A stretch of 64,000 bases of DNA from Armigeres subalbatus (taxonomy: Eukaryota; Arthropoda; Insecta; Diptera; Culicidae), in NCBI RefSeq assembly GCF_024139115.2, contig NC_085140.1:154964452-155028451 (forward strand). Direction: 5' to 3'. The first letter of the stretch is position 1. Every line of letters begins with the position of its first letter. The notes beneath the pieces were generated by a model, which was given only the letters and a program-made list of their open reading frames with translations, was not told the origin of the DNA and searched no databases. This document shows positions 59,861 through 64,000 of this stretch, piece after piece. A program made the translations under genes and the position numbers.

Positions 59861-60371
59861 TGCACTGCACATATATCAATCACAAACTAAATGCTAATTG
59901 TATTAGATCAGTTACAACGATACGAAGTTGCATTTATTTATCATATGGCAGACAACAATATTCTAAATAAACATTACGAATGCAGCAATGCATTAAAGGC
60001 CGGCGCACAATGGATCCGGAAGGCAGCTTATTTAGCATGAATGTTCCTGGGTAGGACAGTCAACGCAATGTCCTACCCATGATTATGGTAATAACATATC
60101 ATTCTGAAAATTATTTTAGTTACAACAACGGCTGACAACGTTTATTACAATCATAGCACGTTTAAATGGAAAAGTTTTGTAGAAATTTGAGAGGAATTTA
60201 AATCAAAGAAAACACAAACATCTATAAGCTCGCATGGAATCTGCTTTGCAAAGGATTCTGAACTTTTGAAAAATAATTAAAAGCCCAAGAAAATAGTAAT
60301 AATTGCTTCAACCCATTAGAGACTTTGAAGCTTGTAGAGATTTTCTAAAGTCAGAAGCATTCCAGCACTTA
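59861..60371. other. No gene seen
   Basis: AT-rich sequence without recognisable element. Confidence 0.45.
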
Positions 60372-60671
60372 TCGTAGCATAGCATAGTTACGATGTACTT
60401 CGTAGATTGGACACCAGTGATACTCATGTTTCGTTTGAAATCCTATCCAGATTCTTATCAGAAATCAAAGCGAGTGCACTGAGTGCAGTCCTTGATTTTA
60501 ACCTGAAGAAATTTTAACCTAATAAAAATTTGAGGATTACTATTCATGGTATCTTTACCGAAACTTGGAGGGGGGAAAAGTGTTGGTGTAGCACTCACTA
60601 AACAAGATGCCTCCAACTCAGCGATACCCTTATAAGTACCACGGCGCTGGATATTAGGGAAGGTATTCGTT
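60372..60671 (-). mobile_element. Second copy of the GCTAAT-tailed non-LTR 3' end, inverted
   Basis: As reverse complement it matches 23930-24220 (CGTAGATTGGACACCAGTGA, ACCACGGCGCTGGATATTAG and ACCCAACGAATACCTTCC-type words). The tail is GCTATGCTACG-like instead of GCTAAT. It meets the Feilai fragment with no gap. Confidence 0.7.
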
Positions 60672-60918
60672 GGGTGGCTGGGTTCGATTTCCGGTGCCGG
60701 TCTAGGCAATTTTCGGATTGGAAATTGTTTCGACTTCCCTGGGCTTAGAAGTATTATCGTGTTAGTCTCATGATATACGAATGCAAAAATGGTAACCTGG
60801 CTTAGAAACCTCGCAGTAAATAACTGTGGAAGTGCTTAATGAACACTAAGCTGCGAGGCGGCTCTGTCCCAGTGTGGGGATGTAATGCCAACAAAAAGAA
60901 GAAGAAAAGGTGGGTCAG
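60672..60918 (+). mobile_element. 5'-truncated Feilai SINE
   Basis: It starts just before the B box (GGTTCGATTTCC) and ends GTAATGCCAACAAAAAGAAG. The A box and tRNA 5' half are missing. Confidence 0.8.
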
Positions 60919-60935
60919 GAATTGTCTGGAACTAA

Positions 60936-61303
60936 TGCAACGTACACACCAGTCAAGCAGTTTGACGAACATTGACTCCGCCCCCAAGAAAACGCTTCGG
61001 TTGCTGCTTTGCTTGAACGTGTGTGAAGTTGTTCGAACAACCATTTGACAGTTGGCAATTGAGTTGTCGGGGGTGGGGTCAAAGTTTGCCGAACATGTTT
61101 GAGCATTTGTAGTGAAGTTGCACAAACCCCCATATATTTTTTGATGGTTGGTGCTCAAGTTGGCGTTTCGGTCGTTCGTGTGTGATATTGTTGGTCGAAT
61201 AAATTGATTGTTCGTGCCGCGGTTGGTAAAACTTGATGGATGTTTGAATAAACGGGAGGTGGAGTCAATGTTGGTCAAACTGCTTGACCGTGTGTACGTT
61301 CCA
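60936..61303. mobile_element. TAA-flanked MITE
   Basis: TAA at 60933-60935 and 61304-61306. The ends are TGCAACGTACACACCAGTCA and, inverted, TGGAACGTACACACGGTCAA, continuing through GCAGTTTGAC and CATTGACTCC. 368 bases, non-coding. TAA targets suggest PIF/Harbinger. The word GTCAAG recurs internally. Confidence 0.7.
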
Positions 61304-62000
61304 TAACAATTTGACCATGATAGCTCTTTTACCACAATATACAACGTAAAAGTGTCTACCCAGCGTTACGATTAGAAGAATTCTAGGATGCACTGTGGAA
61401 CAAAAAGATCGATGGACAAATGGTCGAAGAGAAAGGAGGTCGAATGAATAAAAGGTTGAATGTTCGAATGAACAAAATTTAAAAACTTTCAATTTTACAA
61501 ACATGATGATTGATGACTGAGATAATATTTTCAATAATAATTTTGGAAATATGCCCTTAAAGCGAAATGAAGCTCCTCATCTCTCAGAGATTTCTTAACT
61601 ATCATTTACCTAGCCTCGAGACAAGTTATTGACTGATCGAGGACTTGTAGCCTCGTAGTACGCGTCGTTTCTGTCGAAAAAATTGCGACTATTTACAAGC
61701 CACTGGAATGTGTGTAGTACGTCATTTAATGTTCTATCGCTTATCAGGCGAAACACATTGGGTGGGTGCTGTGGTATCCTAATAGGAGCGTTTGGAATAT
61801 TAAGCTAGACAAGTCCACGGAGATGTCAGATATGCGTGAATACGAGAGGCGGACCCAAAACATTCGGAAGTGTTTCGTTATTTGATATAAGTGTAAATGC
61901 CTGGATGTCACATTGGCGATTCTGCCATGATGATGTTCATTGTGTAATTGTGAAGATTAAGATGAATGTCTTGTAAGTATCAATATTTTAAGAAAGAATG
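61304..62000. other. No gene seen; short GGTCGAA/GTTCGAA word cluster
   Basis: 61395-61480 repeats AAATGGTCGAA and GTTCGAATG-like words. Otherwise no feature. Confidence 0.4.
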
Positions 62001-62199
62001 CAGGTTGGATTCGAGAGTTGGCAAAAGTATGAGGTTTTCACAAAACTTGTGACACGGAAAGATAACGCGATGAAAGTCGTAAGCAATGTGCATGAATATA
62101 AAGGTAAGAAAGTGGACATAATGCGCGAGAATGTGTGAATAGCCAAAAATGTAAATAAAAATTAGTTGCGTGCAAAATTTAATGTTGGAGAAAATAGGA

Positions 62200-62660
62200 A
62201 CCGTATTGCGTCGAGTGAAGCTCATGGCCAATACAATGTAGACAGAAATCTAGCTTACGTAGGGTTTTAGCCCATTGCCAAGCAGTATAACGGATCAAGC
62301 CAATATATGCATTGCGTCGAGTGAACCTCATGGCCAAAGCGAAATTTTGGAAAAAATAAATGCTTGCGTAGAGTTCCAGCTCATTGCCAAGCAGTAAATC
62401 GGAACAAATCGGTATATGCATTGTGTCGAAGGGGCAGAAAAAGACGTAGCAGAAGAAGAAGACGCGCCGAGTAAAGCTCATGGCCACTGCAAAATTTCGA
62501 GAAAACCAAAATGCTTGCGTAGAGTTATGGCTCATTACCAAGCGGGAGAGACAGAAAAAATCCAATTCCATTATCTAGGTTTAAGCTCATAGCCAATATA
62601 TTTTTTGTAAACTTATATGCAGCTTACATAGAGTTTAACGAGCTCATTGCCAAACATTGA
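62200..62660 (+). repeat. Diverged tandem repeat with GCTCATGGCCAA / CTCATTGCCAA boxes
   Basis: Three to four units begin CGTCGAGTGAAGCTCATGGC (about 62211, 62312, 62467). Each has a second box TTGCGTAGAGTTNNAGCTCA about 70-90 bases on. Unit spacing is 100-155 bases, and the last unit is degraded. Confidence 0.65.
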
Positions 62661-62779
62661 TTTCAGTTGAGATGTTGAATCCCAATGCAAAATAAGTAAA
62701 TCTTTAGTAGCGAGACCGTTGCTTTGAGCTAATCACATCGGAAATAAAGGCTCCGAAAAGTTCAACCCCGTAACATTCT

Positions 62780-63575
62780 CAAAGAATCGTTACCAAGATG
62801 CGGAGATCTTTCGTTCGACAGACTCTGTCCGAAACCCGAGCAGCTCAGGATACGGGTGGATCCAGCTCCCGCCCTAGTAGCGGCACTCGACGACTGTGGT
62901 ACCAGAGTCAGAGAAGTAGGGTGACTTTAAGCCTTCGTATATGGATCTCGAGCATGGAGATGATGTCGATTGTGTGGTGTGTAGGCGTCCCACAAAGCTG
63001 AACTGTACTTGGCCCAATACGGAAGCTGCAAGAATTGGTTTCATTTATCGTGTGCATGTGTGGACAAAACTACAGTCCGAGTGTGCCTCCTGGTAGCTTT
63101 TTGACTGTTGATTCTAGTACTTTAAGCGCTCGGCGAGCCAAGATTGCCCGGGAACTCCAAAAACTGGAAGATGAAAGGTGCTTACGGGAAAAGCCTGAAG
63201 AAGAAAGGCTGCGAATAAAGAAATCACTCGTCGAGAAGATGATGAACGAGAAGCTGCAGCGAGAAAAGTAGTACTTGGAGTACTGGGCTTCTCCGCCAAC
63301 AAGACGAAGCTGATGCGAAAAATGCTGAGGTCGCTCTGACTGCGAAGGCACGACCCTGAAGATCTTCCCCAAGCTAATGGGAAATACTCTCATAAGGAAA
63401 ACGACGAAACGAGGAAACGCGAGCTCGACCTGGTCAACCGACTGAAGGTTTTCGAACGAAAGTATGGCCAAGAGCAGGTGAAGCGAGACGAGGAGAGCCA
63501 AAGCTTCTTGGTGAAGGAGTGGAATCTGACTGCGCAGCTGCGGGCAGCAGACGACGAATGAATGGATCAACCCCA
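62780..63575 (+). pseudogene. BEL/Pao-like gag remnant with PHD-like finger
   Basis: Frames shift several times. A DCVVCRRPTKLN piece near 62967 and a SCKNWFHLSCACV piece near 63030 look like the two halves of a PHD-type Cys/His finger. They are followed by ARRAKIARELQKLEDERCLR and a long charged coiled-coil segment (EEERLRIKKSLVEKMMNEKL) that continues to 63560. This order is found at the N-terminus of BEL/Pao gag proteins as I know them. A stop at 63269 and other frameshifts make it non-functional. Confidence 0.5.
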
Positions 63576-64000
63576 CAAGGTTTTGTGGGGTACGAGTAAA
63601 TTACATTCGACGTGTATTTGAAGGTATACCCCTTAGTATGTAAGCAGATGAATTAACATGGATTCATTCATCCGTTCAATGATTGCATTATGCACGATTC
63701 ATCGACGGTTGTCGATCAGCGCATAGCAAGCCATGACTCTGCCTCTTCCTAAAACTGACGGTGGCACGCGACGGACGTACACAGCGACGGCTCCAGAAGA
63801 TTTCGGATCCTGCTGGCATCGGCGGATTCCACATTTGGCGATCCTGGCCAGGATTCATTGGCAATTCGTTAAAAAAGGAAAATGCCAATGAAAAATAATA
63901 TTGGCTGCAGATTGGTAAGTTAAAAATTGATGGGTGCAGCATTCGAAAAGAAAAGTATTTTCGTATTTTTCGAAATGTGAGTTTTTTTCTGGAGTGACAC
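63576..64000. other. Right edge, no gene recognised
   Basis: An 84-codon minus frame (63942-63688) has no recognisable domain. Sequence may belong to the BEL/Pao-like remnant or its flank. Confidence 0.35.

Overview
The window looks like a piece of an Aedes-type mosquito genome. It is AT-rich and intron-dominated, and it carries a tRNA-derived SINE that I recognise as Feilai (A and B boxes, then a body ending in ATGCCAATAAGAAGAAG). It also has RTE, R1-type, Jockey and I-type non-LTR retrotransposons, BEL/Pao-like and gypsy-like gag remnants, and many short inverted-repeat transposons. I see no bacterial features, rRNA or functional tRNA gene.

One host gene can be supported. It runs on the minus strand through almost the whole window. 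Five coding exons (57192-56791, 49639-49471, 34253-34127, 30385-30191, 12844-12590) have GT/AG borders and compatible phases. Together they encode about 382 residues of a rhodopsin-family neuropeptide receptor of the myosuppressin/FMRFamide (DMSR-like) group, from a glycosylation-rich N-terminus through TM1-TM5 and into the third intracellular loop. TM6, TM7 and the C-tail are not found and presumably lie beyond the left edge. Only 1,148 coding bases occupy about 44.6 kb. Introns of 7.2, 15.2, 3.7 and 17.3 kb are filled with transposons.

Region by region: 0-9 kb has short inverted-repeat elements, a Transib-like transposase remnant and an internally deleted R1-type element. 9.6-11.3 kb is a non-coding R1-related insertion. 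14-22 kb is a gag pseudogene split by a large foldback element, a Feilai SINE and a TA-flanked element, followed by a nearly full-length but dead RTE. 22-28 kb has two related tandem-repeat arrays and a hAT element inside a Feilai copy. 28-30 kb is another long foldback. 35-38.5 kb is an R1-type element inside a TG-repeat element. 38.6-40.6 kb holds minisatellites and an 800-base polypyrimidine tract. 41.9-46.7 kb is a hAT-like element hosting a Transib-type foldback. 51.3-55.7 kb is a second RTE interrupted by three insertions. 58-64 kb holds RTE, Feilai and BEL/Pao-like fragments and repeats.

The most informative content is the layered insertion record: target-site duplications give the order and mechanism of many insertions. 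I found no convincing new multi-gene system. The best leads are the receptor (WRY in place of DRY, no cysteine seen at the TM3 top or in ECL2, an upstream ORF ending one base before the start), the Transib-type foldback with a GC-rich 5-base duplication, and recurrent internal deletion of R1-type elements.
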